Origin: Saccoglossus kowalevskii
Taxonomy: Eukaryota; Hemichordata; Enteropneusta; Harrimaniidae
Assembly: GCF_000003605.2 (NCBI RefSeq)
Contig: NW_003129729.1
Coordinates: 1-48,895, forward strand
Reading direction: 5' to 3'
Length of the DNA stretch: 48,895 bases
The notes beneath the pieces are model-generated. The model was not told the origin of the DNA. It did no database searches and was given only the letters and a program-made list of their open reading frames with translations. A program made the position numbers and the translations under genes. Shown here one piece after another: positions 29,801 through 44,800 of the stretch (positions within the stretch are counted from its first letter, which is position 1; each line of letters starts with the position of its first letter).

Positions 29801-32800
29801 ATTCATGTGTGCCAAGTTGACATTCATCATTATCTATATTAGACATTGCAATGTTATGAAATATATATAATCAATGAAATGTTACTTGCAGAGGGCAGGA
29901 TATGCATGTATTACGTTGCTAGGATGTAGAATGTTAAAGCAATGTTTAGGATGACATTAACACTCACCGGTGCAATTGTAATCATTTACCATTAAATAAC
30001 AATCCATACATTCACAATAATACGACCCATTTGTATTAATGCAATTATGATCACATTCATGTGTGCCAAGTTGACATTCATCATTATCTATATTAGACAT
30101 TGCAATGTTATGAAATATATATAATCAATGAAATGTTACTTGCAGAGAGCAGGATATGCATGTATTAGGTTGCTAAGGAGTAGGATGTTGAAGCAATATT
30201 TAGGATGACATTAACACTCACCAGTGCAATTGTAATCATCTACCAGTAAATAACCATCCATACATTCACAATAATACGACCCATTTGTATTAATGCAATT
30301 ATGATCACATTCATGTGTACCAATTTGACATTCATCATTATCTATAGTAGAGAAAGCAATGTTATGAGATATGAAAGCATTGAAATGTTACTTGCAGAGT
30401 GCAGGATATGCATGCATTACGTTGCTAAGATGTAGAATGTTAAAGCAATGTTTAGGATGACATTAACACTCACCAGTGCAATTGTAATCATCTACCAGTA
30501 AATAACCATCCATACATTCACAATAATATGACCCATTTGTATTAATGCAATTATGATCACATTCATGCGTGCCAAGTTGACATTCATCAATATCTATAAT
30601 GGACAAAGCAATGTTATGAGATATAAAAGCAATGAAATGTTACTTGCAGAGGTCAGGATATGCATGTATTACGTTGATAGGGTGTGGAATGTTAATGCAA
30701 TGTTTAGAATGACATTAACACTCACCAGTGCAATTGTAATCATCTACCAGTAAATAACCATTCATACATTCACAATAGTATGACCCATTAGTGTTAGTGC
30801 AATTATGATCACATTCATGCGTGCCAAGTTGACATTCATCAATATCTATAATGGACAAAGCAATGTTATGAGAAATAAAAGCAATGAAATGTTACTTGCT
30901 GAGGGCAGGATATGCATGTATTACGTTGATAGGGTGTAGAATGTTAAAGCAATATTTAGAATGACATTAACACTCACCAGTGCAATTGTAATCATCTACC
31001 AGTAAATAACCATCCATACATTCACAATAATACGACCCATTTGTATTAATGCAATTATGATCACATTCATGTGTGCCAAGTTGACATTCATCATAATCTA
31101 TATTAGACAATGCAATGTTGTGAGATATAAAATCAATGAAATGTTACTTGCAGAGGGCAGTATATGCATGTATTACGTTGATAATGTGTAGAATGTTAAA
31201 GCAATGTTTAGGATGACATTAACACTCACCAGTGCAATTGTAATCATGTACCAGTAAATAACCATCCATACATTCACAATAGTATGACCCATTAGTATTA
31301 GTGCAATTATGATCACATTCATGCGTGACAAGTTGACATTCATCAATATCTATAATGGACAAAGCAATGTTATGAGATATAAAAGCAATGAAATGTTACT
31401 TGCTGAGGGCAGGATATGCATGTATTACGTTGATAGGGTGTAGAATGTTAAAGCAATGTTTAGAATGACATTAACACTCACCAGTGCAATTGTAATCATC
31501 TACCAGTAAATAACCATCCACACATTCACAATAATACGACCCATTTGTATTAATGCAATTATGATCACATTCATGTGTGCCAATTTGACATTCATCATTA
31601 TCTATAGTAGAGAAAGCAATGTTATGAGATATAAAAGCATTGAAATGTTACTTGCAGAGTGCAGGATATGCATGCATTACGTTTCTAAGATGTAGAATGT
31701 TAAAGCAATGTTTAGGATGACATTAACACTCACCAGTGCAATTGTAATCATCTACCAGTAAATAACCATCCATACATTCACAATAGTATGACCCATTAGT
31801 ATTAGTGCAATTATGATCACATTCATGTGTGCCAAGTTGACATTCATCAATATCTATAATGTACATAGCAATGTTATGAGATATAAAGGCAATGACATGT
31901 TATTTGCTGAGGGCAGGATATGCATGTATTACGTTGATAGGGTGTAGAATGTTAAAGCAATGTTTAGAATGACATTAACACTCACCAGTGCAATTGTAAT
32001 CATCTACCAGTAAATAACCATCCATACATTCACAATAGTATGACCCATTAGTATTAATGCAATTATGATCACATTCATGTGTGCCAAGTTGACATTCATC
32101 AATATCTATAATGTACAAAGCAATGTTATGAGATATAAAAGCAATGACATGTTATTTGCTGAGGGCAGGATATGCATGTATTACGTTGATAGGGTGTAGA
32201 ATGTTAAAGCAATGTTTAGAATGACATTAACACTCACCAGTGCAATTGTAATCATCTACCAGTAAATAACCATCCATACATTCACAATAATATGACCCAT
32301 TAGTATTAGTGCAATTATGATCACATTCATGCGTGCCAAGTTGACATTCATCAATATCTATAATGGACAAAGCAATGTTATGAGATATAAAAGCAATGAC
32401 ATGTTATTTGCTGAGGGCAGGATATGCATGTATTACGTTGATAGGGTGTAGAATGTTAAAGCAATGTTTGTTTAGAATGACATTAACACTAACCAGTGCA
32501 ATTGTAATCATCTACCTGTAAATAACCATCCATACATTCACAATAGTATGACCCATTAGTATTAGTGCAATTATGATCACATTCATGCGTGCCAAGTTGA
32601 CATTCATCAATATCTATAATGGACAAAGCAATGTTATGAGAAATAAAAGCAATGAAATGTTACTTGCTGAGGGCAGGATATGCATGTATTAGGTTGATAG
32701 GGTGTAGAATGTTAAAGCAATGTTTAGAATGACATTAACTCTCACCAGTGCAATTGTAATCATCTACCAGTGAATAACCATCCATACATTCACAATAATA

Positions 32801-35800
32801 CAACCCATTTGTATTAATGCAATTATGATCACATTCATGTGTGCCAAGTTGACATTCATCATTATCTGTATTAGACAATGCAATGTTACGAGATATAAAT
32901 TCAATGAAATGTTACTTGCAGAGGGCAGGATATGCATGTATTACGTTGCTAAGATGTAGAATGTTAAAGCAATGTTTAGGATGACATTAACATTCACCAG
33001 TGCAATTGTAATCATCTACCAGTAAATAACCATCCATACATTCACAATAATACGACCCATTTGTATTAATGCAATTATGATCACATTCATGTGTGCCAAG
33101 TTGACATTCATCATTATCTATATTAGACATTGCAATGTTATGAGATATATATAATCAATGAAATGTTACTTGCAGAGGGCAGGATATGCATGTATTAGGT
33201 TGATATGGTGTAGAATGTTAAAGCAATGTTTAGGATGACATTAACACTCACCAGTGCAATTGTAATCATCTACCAGTAAATAACCATCCATACATTTACA
33301 ATAATACGACCCATTTGTATTAATGCAATTATGATCACATTCATGTGTGCCAATTTGACATTCATCATTATCAATAGTAGAGAAAGCAATGTTATGAGAT
33401 ATGAAAGCATTGAAATGTTACTTGCAGAGAGAAAGATATGCATGTATTACGTTGATATGGTGTAGAATGTTAAAGCAATGTTTAGATGACATTAACACTC
33501 ACCAGTGCAATTGTAATCATCTACCAGTAAATAACCATCCATACATTCACAATAATACGACCCATTAGTATTAATGCAATGATGATCACATTCATGTGTG
33601 CCAATTTGACATTCATCATTATCTATAGTAGAGAAAGCAATGTTATGAGATATGAAAGCATTAAAATGTTACTTGCAGAGTACAGGATATGCATGCATTA
33701 CGTTGCTAAGATGTAGAATGTTAAAGCAATGTTTAGGATGACATAAACACTCACCAGTGCAATTGTAATCATCTACCAGTAAATAACCATCCATACATTC
33801 ACAATAATACGACCCATTTGTATTAATGCAATTATGATCACATTCATGCGTGCCAAGTTGACATTCATCAATATCTATAATGTACAAAGCAATTTTATGA
33901 GATATAAAAGCAATGAAATGTTACATGCTGAGGGCAGGATATACATGTATTAGGTTGATAGGGTGTAGAATGATAATGCAATGTTTAGAATGACATTAAC
34001 ACTCACCAGTGCAATTGTAATCATCTACCAGTAAATAACCATCCATACATTCACAATAGTATGACCCATTAGTATTAGTGCAATTATGATCACATTCATG
34101 CGTGCCAAGTTGACATTCATCAATATCTATAATGGACAAAGCAATGTTATGAGAAATAAAAGCAATGAAATGTTACTTGCTGAGGGCAGGATATGCATGT
34201 ATTACGTTGATAGGGTGTAGAATGTTAACGCAATATTTAGAATGACATTAACACTCACCAGTGCAATTGTAATCATCTACCAGTAAAAAACCATCCATAC
34301 ATTCACAATAATACAACCCATTTGTATTAATGCAATTATGATCACATTCATGTGTGCCAAGTTGACATTCATCATTATCTATATAAGACAATGCAATGTT
34401 ATGAGATATAAAATCAATGAAATGTTACTTGCAGAGGGCAGTATATGCATGTATTACCTTGATAATGTGTAGAATGTTAAAGCAATATTTAGAATGACAT
34501 TAACACTCACCAGTGCAATTGTAATCATCTACCAGTAAATAACCATCCATACATTCACAATAGTATGACCCATTAGTATTAGTGCAATTATGATCACATT
34601 CATGCGTACCAAGTTGACATTCATCAATATCTATAATGGACAAAGCAATGTTATGAGATATAAAAGCAATGAAATGTTACTTGCTGAGGGCAGGATATGC
34701 ATGTATTACGTTGATAGGGTGTAGAATGTTAAAGCAATGTTTAGAATGATATTAACACTCTCCAGTGCAATTGTAATCATCTACCAGTAAATAACCATCC
34801 ACACATTCACAATAATACGACCCATTTGTATTAATGCAATTATGATCACATTCATGCGTGCCAAGTTGACATTCATCAATATCTATAATGGACAAAGCAA
34901 TTTTATGAGATATAAAAGCAATGAAATGTTACATGCTGAGGGCAGGATATGCATGTATTAGGTTGATAGGGTGTAGAATGATAATGCAATGTTTAGAATG
35001 ACATTAACACTCACCAGTGCAATTGTAATCATCTACCAGTAAATAACCATCCATACATTCACAATAGTATGACCCATTAGTATTAGTGCAATTATGATCA
35101 CATTCATGCGTGCCAAGTTGACATTCATCAATATCTATAATGGAAAAAGCAATGTTATGAGAAATAAAAGCAATGAAATGTTACTTGCTGAGGGCAGGAT
35201 ATGCATGTATTACGTTGATAGGGTGTAGAATGTTAACGCAATATTTAGAATGACATTAACACTCACCAGTGCAATTGTAATCATCTACCAGTAAATAACC
35301 ATCCATACATTCACAATAATACAACCCATTTGTATTAATGCAATTATGATCACATTCATGTGTGCCAAGTTGACATTCATCATTATCTATATAAGACAAT
35401 GCAATGTTATGAGATATAAAATCAATGAAATGTTACTTGCAGAGGGCAGTATATGCATGTATTACCTTGATAATGTGTAGAATGTTAAAGCAATATTTAG
35501 AATGACATTAACACTCACCAGTGCAATTGTAATCATCTACCAGTAAATAACCATCCATACATTCACAATAGTATGACCCATTAGTATTAGTGCAATTATG
35601 ATCACATTCATGCGTACCAAGTTGACATTCATCAATATCTATAATGGACAAAGCAATGTTATGAGATATAAAAGCAATGAAATGTTACTTGCTGAGGGCA
35701 GGATATGCATGTATTACGTTGATAGGGTGTAGAATGTTAAAGCAATGTTTAGAATGACATTAACACTCACCAGTGCAATTGTAATCATCTACCAGTAAAT

Positions 35801-38800
35801 AACCATCCACACATTCACAATAATACGACCCATTTGTATTAATGCAATTATGATCACATTCATGCGTGCCAAGTTGACATTCATCAATATCTATAATGGA
35901 CAAAGCAATTTAATGAGATATAAAAGCAATGAAATGTTACATGCTGAGGGCAGGGTATGCATGTATTAGGTTGATAGGGTGTAGAATGATAATACAATGT
36001 TTAGAATGACTTTAACACTCACCAGTGCAATTGTAATCATCTACCAGTAAATAACCATCCATACATTCACAATAGCATGACCCATTAGTATTAGTGCAAT
36101 TATGATCACATTCATGCGTGCCAAGTTGACATTCATCAATATCTATAATGGACAAAGCAATGTTATGAGAAATAAAAGCAATGAAATGTTACTTGCTGAG
36201 GGCAGGATATGCATGTATTACGTTGATAGGGTGTAGAATGTTAACGCAACATTTAGAATGACATTAACACTCACCAGTGCAATTGTAATCATCTACCAGT
36301 AAATAACCATCCATACATTCACAATAATACAACCCATTTGTATTAATGCAATTATGATCACATTCATGTGTGCCAAGTTGACATTCATCATTATCTATAT
36401 AAGACAATGCAATGTTATGAGATATAAAATCAATGAAATGTTACTTGCAGAGGGCAGTATATGCATGTATTACCTTGATAATGTGTAGAATGTTAAAGCA
36501 ATATTTAGAATGACATTAACACTCACCAGTGCAATTGTAATCATCTACCAGTAAATAACCATCCATACATTCACAATAGTATGACCCATTAGTATTAGTG
36601 CAATTATGATCACATTCATGTGTGCCAAGTTGACATTCATCAATATCTATAATGGACAAAGCAATGTTATGAGATATAAAAGCAATGACATGTTATTTGC
36701 TGCGGGCAGGATATGCATGTATTACGTTGATCGGGTGTAGAATGTTAAAGCAATGTTTAGGATGACATTAACACTCACCAGTGCAATTGTAATCATCTAC
36801 CAGTAAATAACCATCCATACATTCACAATAATATGACCCATTAGTATTAGTGCAATTATGATCACATTCATGTGTGCCAAGTTGACATTCATCATTATCT
36901 ATATTAGACAAGCCAATGTTACGAGATATAAAAACAATGAAATGTTACTTGCAGAGGGCAGGATATGCATGTATTACGTTGCTAAGATGTAGAATGTTAA
37001 AGCAATGTTTAGGATGACATTAACACTCACCGGTGCAATTGTAATCATCTACCAGGAAATAACCATCCATACATTCACAATAATACGACCCATTTGTATT
37101 AATGCAATTATGATCACATTCATGCGTGCCAAGTTGACATTCATCATTATCTATAGTAGAGAAAGCAATGTTATGAGATATGAAAGCATTGAAATGTTAC
37201 TTGCAGAGAGCAGGATATGCATGTATTACGTTGATAGGGTGTAGAATGTTAACGCAATATTTAGAATGACATTAACACTCACCAGTGCAATTGTAATCAT
37301 CTACCAGTAAATAACCATCCATACATTCACAATAATACAACCCATTTGAATTAATGCAATTATGATCACATTCATGTGTGCCAAGTTGACATTCATCATT
37401 ATCTATATTAGACAATGCAATGTTATGAGATATAAAATCAATGAAATGTTACTTGCAGAGGGCAGTATATGCATGTATTACCTTGATAATGTGTAGATTG
37501 TTAAAGCAATGTTTAGGATGGCATTAACACTCACCAGTGCAATTGTAATCATCTACCAGTAAATAACCATCCATACATTCACAATAGTATGACCCATTAG
37601 TATTAGTGCAATTATGATCACATTCATGCGTGCCAAGTTGACATTCATCAATATCTATAATCGACAAAGCAATGTTATGAGACATAAAAGCAATGAAATG
37701 TTACTTGCTGAGGGCAGGATATGCATGTATTACGTTGATAGGGTGTAGAATGTTAAAGCAATATTTAGAATGACATTAACACTCACCAGTGCAATTGTAA
37801 TCATCTACCAGTAAATAAAAATCCATACATTCACAATAATACGACCCATTTGTATTAATGCAACTATGATCACATTCATGTGTGCCAAGTTGACATTCAT
37901 CATTATCTATATTAGACAATGCAATGTTATGAGATATAAAATCAATGAAATGTTACTTGCAGAGGGCAGTATATGCATGCATTACGTTGCTAAGAAGTAG
38001 AATGTTAAAGCAATGTTAAGGATGACATTAACACTCACCAGTGCAATTGTAATCATCTACCAGTAAATAACCATTCATACATTCACAATAGTATGACCCA
38101 TTAGTATTAGTGCAATTATGATCACATTCATGTGTGCCAATTTGACATTCATCATTATCTATAGTAGAGAAAGCAATGTTATGAGATATAAAAACAATGA
38201 AATGTTACTTGCTGAGGGCAGGATATGCATGTATTACGTTGATAGGGTGTAAAATGTTAAAGCAATGTTTAGAATGACATTTTCACTAAGCAGTGCAATT
38301 GTAATCATCTACCAGTAAATAACCATTCATACATTCACAATAGTATGACCCATTAGTATTAGTGCAATTATGATCACATTCATGCGTGCCAAGTTGACAT
38401 TCTTCAATATCTATAATGGACAAAGCAATGTTATGAGATATAAAAGCAATGACATGTTATTTGCTGAGGGCAGGATATGCATGTATTACGTTGATAGGGT
38501 GTAGAATGTTAAAGCAATGTTTAAAATGACATTAACACTCACCAGTGCAATTGTAATCATCTACCAGTAAATAACCATCCATACATTCACAATAGTATGA
38601 CCCATTAGTATTAGTGCAATTATGATCACATTCATGTGTGCCAAGTTGACATTCATCAATATCTATAATGGACAAAGCAATGTTATGAGATATAAAAGCA
38701 ATGACATGTTATTTGCTGAGGGCAGGATATGCATGTATTACGTTGATAGGTGTAGAATGTTAAAGCAATGTTTAAAATGACATTAACACTCACCAGTGCA

Positions 38801-41800
38801 ATTGTAATCATCTACCAGTAAATAACCATCCATACATTCACAATAGTATGACCCATTAGTATTAGTGCAATTATGATCACATTCATGTGTGCCAAGTTGA
38901 CATTCATCAATATCTATAATGGACAAAGCAATGTTATGAGATATAAAAGCAATGACATGTTATTTGCTGCGGGCAGGATATGCATGTATTACGTTGATCG
39001 GGTGTAGAATGTTAAAGCAATGTTTAGAATGACATTAACACTCACCAGTGCAATTGTAATCATCTACCAGTGAATAACCATCCATACATTCACAATAATA
39101 CAACCCATTTGTATTAATGCAATTATGATCACATTCATGTGTGCCAAGTTGACATTCATCATTATCTATATTAGACAATGCAATGTTACGAGATATAAAA
39201 ACAATGAAATGTTACTTGCAGAGGGCAGGATATGCATGTATTACGTTGCTAAGATGTAGAATGTTAAAGCAATGTTTAGGATGACATTAACACTCACCGG
39301 TGCAATTGTAATCATCTACCAGGAAATAACCATCCATACATTCACAATAATACGACCCATTTGTATTAATGCAATTATGATCACATTCATGTGTGCCAAG
39401 TTGACATTCATCATTATCTATAATAGACATTGCAATGTTATGAGATATATATAATCAATGAAATGTTACTTGCAGAGGGCAGGATATGCATGTATTACGT
39501 TGATATGGTGTAGAATGTTAAAGCAATGTTTAGGATGACATTAACACTCACCAGTGCAATTGTAATCATCTACCAGTAAATAACCATCCATACATTCACA
39601 ATAGTATGACCCATTAGTATTAGTGCAATTATGATCACATTCATGCATGCCAAGTTGACATTCATCAATATCTATAATGGACAAAGCAATGTTATGAGAT
39701 ATAAAAGCAATGAAATGTTACTTGCTGAGGGCAGGATATGCATGTATTACGTTGATAGGGTGTAGAATGTTCAAGCAATGTTTGTTTAGAATGACATTAA
39801 CACTCACCAGTGCAATTGTAATCATCTACCAGTAAATAACCATCCATACATTCACAATAGTATGACCCATTAGTATTAGTGCAATTATGATCACATTCAT
39901 GTGTGCCAAGTTGACATTCATCAATATCTATAATGGACAAAGCAATGTTATGAGATATAAAAGCAATGACATGTTATTTGCTGAGGGCAGGATATGCATG
40001 TATTACGTTGATAGGTGTAGAATGTTAAAGCAATGTTTAAAATGACATTAACACTCACCAGTGCAATTGTAATCATCTACCAGTAAATAACCATCCATAC
40101 ATTCACAATAGTATGACCCATTAGTATTAGTGCAATTATGATCACATTCATGTGTGCCAAGTTGACATTCATCAATATCTATAATGGACAAAGCAATGTT
40201 ATGAGATATAAAAGCAATGACATGTTATTTGCTGCGGGCAGGATATGCATGTATTACGTTGATCGGGTGTAGAATGTTAAAGCAATGTTTACGATGACAT
40301 TAACACTCACCAGTGCAATTGTAATCATCTACCAGTAAATAACCATCCATACATTCACAATAATATGACCCATTAGTATTAGTGCAATTATGATCACATT
40401 CATGCATGCCATGTTGACATTCATCAATATCTATAATGGACAAAGCAATGTTATGAGATATAAAAGCAATGAAATGTTACTTGCTGAGGGCAGGATATGC
40501 ATGTATTAGGTTGATAGGGTGTAGAATGCTAATGCAATGTTTAGAATGACATTAACACTCACCAGTGCAATTGTAATCATCTACCAGTGAATAACCATCC
40601 ATACATTCACAATAATACAACCCATTTGTATTAATGCAATTATGATCACATTCATGTGTGCCAAGTTGACATTCATCATTATCTATATTAGACAATGCAA
40701 TGTTACGAGATATAAAAACAATGAAATGTTACTTGCAGAGGGCAGGATATGCATGTATTACGTTGCTAAGATGTAGAATGTTAAAGCAATGTTTAGGATG
40801 ACATTAACACTCACCGGTGCAATTGTAATCATCTACCAGGAAATAACCATCCATACATTCACAATAATACGACCCATTTGTATTAATGCAATTATGATCA
40901 CATTCATGTGTGCCAAGTTGACATTCATCAATATCTATAATGGACAAAGCAATGTTATGAGATATAAAAGCAATGACATGTTATTTGCTGAGGGCAGGAT
41001 ATGCATGTATTACGTTGATAGGGTGTAGAATGTTAAAGCAATGTTTAGAATGACATTAACACTCACCAGTGCAATTGTAATCATCTACCAGTAAATAACC
41101 ATCCATACATTCACAATAGTATGACCCATTAGTATTAGTGCAATTATGATCACATTCATGTGTGCCAAGTTGACATTCATCAATATCTATAATGGACAAA
41201 GCAATGTTATGAGATATAAAAGCAATGACATGTTATTTGCTGCGGGCAGGATATGCATGTATTACGTTGATCGGGTGTAGAATGTTAAAGCAATGTTTAG
41301 GATGACATTAACACTCACCAGTGCAATTGTAATCATCTACCAGTAAATAACCATCCATACATTCACAATAGTATGACCCATTAGTATTAGTGCAATTATG
41401 ATCACATTCATGCATGCCAAGTTGACATTCATCAATATCTATAATGGACAAAGCAATGTTATGAGATATAAAAGCAATGAAATGTTACTTGCTGAGGGCA
41501 GGATATGCATGTATTACGTTGATAGGGTGTAGAATGTTCAAGCAATGTTTGTTTAGAATGACATTAACACTCACCAGTGCAATTGTAATCATCTACCAGT
41601 AAATAACCATCCATACATTCACAATAGTATGACCCATTAGTATTAGTGCAATTATGATCACATTCATGTGTGCCAAGTTGACATTCATCAATATCTATAA
41701 TGGACAAAGCAATGTTATGAGATATAAAAGCAATGACATGTTATTTGCTGAGGGCAGGATATGCATGTATTACGTTGATAGGGTGTAGAATGTTAAAGCA

Positions 41801-44800
41801 ATGTTTAGAATGACATTAACACTCACCAGTGCAATTGTAATCATCTACCAGTAAATAACCATCCATACATTCACAATAGTATGACCCATTAGTATTAGTG
41901 CAATTATGATCACATTCATGTGTGCCAAGTTGACATTCATCAATATCTATAATGGACAAAGCAATGTTATGAGATATAAAAGCAATGACATGTTATTTGC
42001 TGCGGGCAGGATATGCATGTATTACGTTGATCGGGTGTAGAATGTTAAAGCAATGTTTAGGATGACATTAACACTCACCAGTGCAATTGTAATCATCTAC
42101 CAGTAAATAACCATCCATACATTCACAATAATATGACCCATTAGTATTAGTGCAATTATGATCACATTCATGCATGCCAAGTTGACATTCATCAATATCT
42201 ATAATGGACAAAGCAATGTTATGAGATATAAAAGCAATGAAATGTTACTTGCTGAGGGCAGGATATGCATGTATTAGGTTGATAGGGTGTAGAATGTTAA
42301 AGCAATGTTTAGGATGACATTAACACTCACCGGTGCAATTGTAATCATCTACCAGGAAATAACCATCCATACATTCACAATAATACGACCCATTTGTATT
42401 AATGCAATTATGATCACATTCATGTGTGCCAAGTTGACATTCATCATTATCTATAATAGACATTGCAATGTTATGAGATATATATAATCAATGAAATGTT
42501 ACTTGCAGAGGGCAGGATATGCATGTATTACGTTGATATGGTGTAGAATGTTAAAGCAATGTTTAGGATGACATTAACACTCACCAGTGCAATTGTAATC
42601 ATCTACCAGTAAATAACCATCCATACATTCACAATAGTATGACCCATTAGTATTAGTGCAATTATGATCACATTCATGTGTGCCAAGTTGACATTCATCA
42701 ATATCTATAATGGACAAAGCAATGTTATGAGATATAAAAGCAATGACATGTTATTTGCTGAGGTCAGGATATGCATGTATTACGTTGATAGGGTGTAGAA
42801 TGTTAAAGCAATGTTTAGAATGACATTAACACTCACCAGTGCAATTGTAATCATCTACCAGTAAATAACCATCCATACATTCACAATAGTATGACCCATT
42901 AGTATTAGTGCAATTATGATCACATTCATGTGTGCCAAGTTGACATTCATCAATATCTATAATGGACAAAGCAATGTTATGAGATATAAAAGCAATGACA
43001 TGTTATTTGCTGCGGGCAGGATATGCATGTATTACGTTGATCGGGTGTAGAATGTTAAAGCAATGTTTAGGATGACATTAACACTCACCAGTGCAATTGC
43101 AATCATCTACCAGTAAATAACCATCCATACATTCACAATAATATGACCCATTAGTATTAGTGCAATTATGATCACATTCATGCATGCCAAGTTGACATTC
43201 ATCAATATCTATAATGGACAAAGCAATGTTATGAGATATAAAAGCAATGAAATGTTACTTGCTGAGGGCAGGATATGCATGTATTAGGTTGATAGTGTGT
43301 AGAATGTTAAAGCAATGTTTAGAATGACATTAACACTCACCAGTGCAATTGTAATCATCTACCAGTGAATAACCATCCATACATTCACAATAATACAACC
43401 CATTTGTATTAATGCAATTATGATCACATTCATGTGTGCCAAGTTGACATTCATCATTATCTATATTAGACAATGCAATGTTACGAAATATAAAAACAAT
43501 GAAATGTTACTTGCAGAGGGCAGGATATGCATGTATTACGTTGCTAAGATGTAGAATGTTAAAGCAATGTTTAGGATGACATTAACACTCACCAGTGCAA
43601 TTGTAATCATCTACCAGGAAATAACCATCCATACATTCACAATAATACGACCCTTTTGTATTAATGCAATTATGATCACATTCATGTGTGCCAAGTTGAC
43701 ATTCATCATTATCTATATTAGACATTGCAATGTTATGAGATATATATAATCAATGAAATGTTACTTGCAGAGGGTAGGATATGCATGTATTACGTTGATA
43801 TGGTGTAGAATGTTAAAGCAATGTTTAGGATGACATTAACACTCACCAGTGCAATTGTAATCATCTACCAGTAAATAACCATCCATACATTCACAATAGT
43901 ATGACCCACTAGTATTAGTGCAATTATGATCACATTCATGTGTGCCAAGTTGACATTCATCAATATCTATAATGGACAAAGCAATTTTATGAGATATAAA
44001 AGCAATGAAATGTTACTTGCTGAGGGCAGGATATGCATGTATTAGGTTGATAGGGTGTAGAATGTTAAAGCAATGTTTAGAATGACATTAACACTCACCC
44101 GTGCAATTGTAATTATCTACCAGTGAATAACCATCCATACATTCACAATAATACGACCCATTTGTATTAATGCAATTATGATCACATTCATGTGTGCCAA
44201 GTTGACATTCATCGTTATCTATATTAGACAATGCAATGTTACGAGATATAAAAACAATGAAATGTTACTTGCAGAGGGCAGGATATGCATGTATTACGTT
44301 GCTAAGATGTAGAATGTTAAAGCAATGTTTAGGATGACATTAACACTCACCGGTGCAATTGTAATCATCTACCAGGAAATAACCATCCATACATTCACAA
44401 TAATACGACCCATTTGTATTAATGCAATTATGATCACATTCATGTGTGCCAAGTTGACATTCATCATTATCTATATTAGACATTGCAATGTTATGAGATA
44501 TATATAATCAATGAAATGTTACTTGCAGAGGGCAGGATATGCATGTATTACGTTGATAGGGTGTAGAATGTTAAAGCAATGTTTAGAATGACATTAACAC
44601 TCACCAGTGCAATTGTAATCATCTACCAGTAAATAACCATCCATACATTCACAATAGTATGACCCATTAGTATTAGTGCAATTATGATTACATTCATGCG
44701 TGCCAAGTTGACATTCATCAATATCTATAATGGACAAAACAATGTTATGAGAAATAAAAGCAATGAAATGTTACTTGCTGAGGGCAGGATATGCATGCAT

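Larger units (their letters stand above)
33755..36600. repeat. Four-unit, 1008-bp higher-order repeat in almost three copies
   Basis: The rare marker ttacatgctg occurs at 33921, 34929 and 35937, exactly 1008 bp (4 x 252) apart. gtagaatgataat, ttaacgcaa, ataagacaatgc and tacaaccc recur in the same register. The third copy loses similarity in exon 146. Confidence 0.9.

Noticed and set aside
2308-44507. Plus-strand open frames of 60-79 codons repeated along the window (for example 15066-15305, 40789-41028)
   Set aside because: They are antisense to the exon and intron of each unit, recur with the repeat, have no family resemblance and end wherever a unit variant brings a stop.
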